From assembly GCA_034231615.1 (NCBI GenBank), contig CM067298.1, forward strand, positions 54,836,883 through 54,900,882: a stretch of DNA of 64,000 nt, in the 5' to 3' direction. The notes beneath the pieces were generated by a model. The model saw only the letters and a list, made by a program, of their open reading frames with translations, was not told the origin of the DNA and did not search any database. This document shows positions 63,577 to 64,000 of the stretch, piece after piece. Source of the DNA: Meghimatium bilineatum (lineage: Eukaryota > Mollusca > Gastropoda > Stylommatophora > Philomycidae). Each line of letters opens with the position of its first letter. Within the stretch, counting starts at the first letter, position 1. The translations under genes were made by a program, and so were the position numbers.

Positions 63577-63849
63577 CTGAAAAATGCAGAAACGATAAAA
63601 GTTAACTTTACCTCAAATGTAAAACAATTATAATAGTCATTCCTTTATAAATCAAAATAAATTTAAGTTCCAAAATATTATAAACTCAATTTTATTGCTG
63701 TGAAAAATATAACATCAAATATTTACAAAGTTGTAAGGTTACATTTTTCATGGGTAACAATATTCTTCATTCACTCTCAACATTAATATGACTGAAAATT
63801 AACCATTAACATTCTCTTTAATATAAATACTAAAAAAAAAACACTTATT

Positions 63850-64000
63850 TTTTTGCATTCTCGAACTCCATCCAATGAATAGGATGTAGCTTTGAGAATT
63901 TAATGCACTATGTAATGTTTGTTAGCTGAAATGTAATATTTACTCATTTTGGTGTCGAACATTCGACTACAGCATCAGCATTTTTGGGTCACTTTGACCT
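63850..64000 (-). repeat. (GAA)n SINE family, old copy running off the window
   Basis: CATTCTCGAACTCCATCCAA, AGGATGTAGCTTTGAGAAT and CAGCATTTTTGGGTCACTTTGACC follow the family in minus orientation. Confidence 0.65.

Noticed and set aside
62267..62584. 105-residue minus ORF
   Set aside because: Begins without ATG in AT-rich DNA and runs through a splice donor; no protein-like pattern.

Overview
The window is AT-rich animal (metazoan) genomic DNA. Evidence: one large split gene on the minus strand with clean GT-AG introns of about 0.5-5 kb, and introns full of non-LTR retrotransposon debris, tRNA-derived SINEs, mariner-like, pogo-like and hAT-like DNA elements and AT microsatellites. There are no operons or prokaryotic signals. 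The species cannot be fixed from sequence alone; an invertebrate is most likely.

The only host gene I can model well is an ortholog of TEP1 (telomerase protein component 1, also a vault-particle protein). It fills almost the whole window and is transcribed right to left. I place 29 exons between 63576 and 1201. From 5' to 3' they encode the end of the TROVE RNA-binding module (63402-63576, 59389-59569), a Ro-type VWA-like region (55795-43721), a DUF4062 domain (41056-37422), a NACHT P-loop NTPase (Walker A at 35596-35778, Walker B at 31625-31772), a helical linker (30561-10388) and the first WD40 repeats (8798-1201). Exon phases agree at every junction except two, 20778->18090 and 17986->14827, where a small exon is probably missing from my model. 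Both gene ends lie outside the window: N-terminal exons to the right, C-terminal WD40 exons to the left.

The intron between 59570 and 63401 also holds a 65-codon minus-strand ORF with CCAAT-type boxes upstream and a GTAAGT donor just after its stop. It may be a nested gene or an alternative first exon.

The rest is repeats. At least 25 fragments are 3' ends of non-LTR retrotransposons. A (GAA)n-tailed SINE family has at least a dozen copies. tRNA-headed SINE pieces and several unnamed dispersed repeats recur. DNA transposons include a 713-bp internally deleted mariner (18537-19249), a 384-bp hAT-like MITE (39819-40202), a decayed pogo/Tigger-like transposase (53740-55012), and a 2.1-kb TA-flanked inverted-repeat element (23563-25671) inserted in a LINE and carrying about 44 copies of a 24-bp unit. 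That last element is the most unusual object here.
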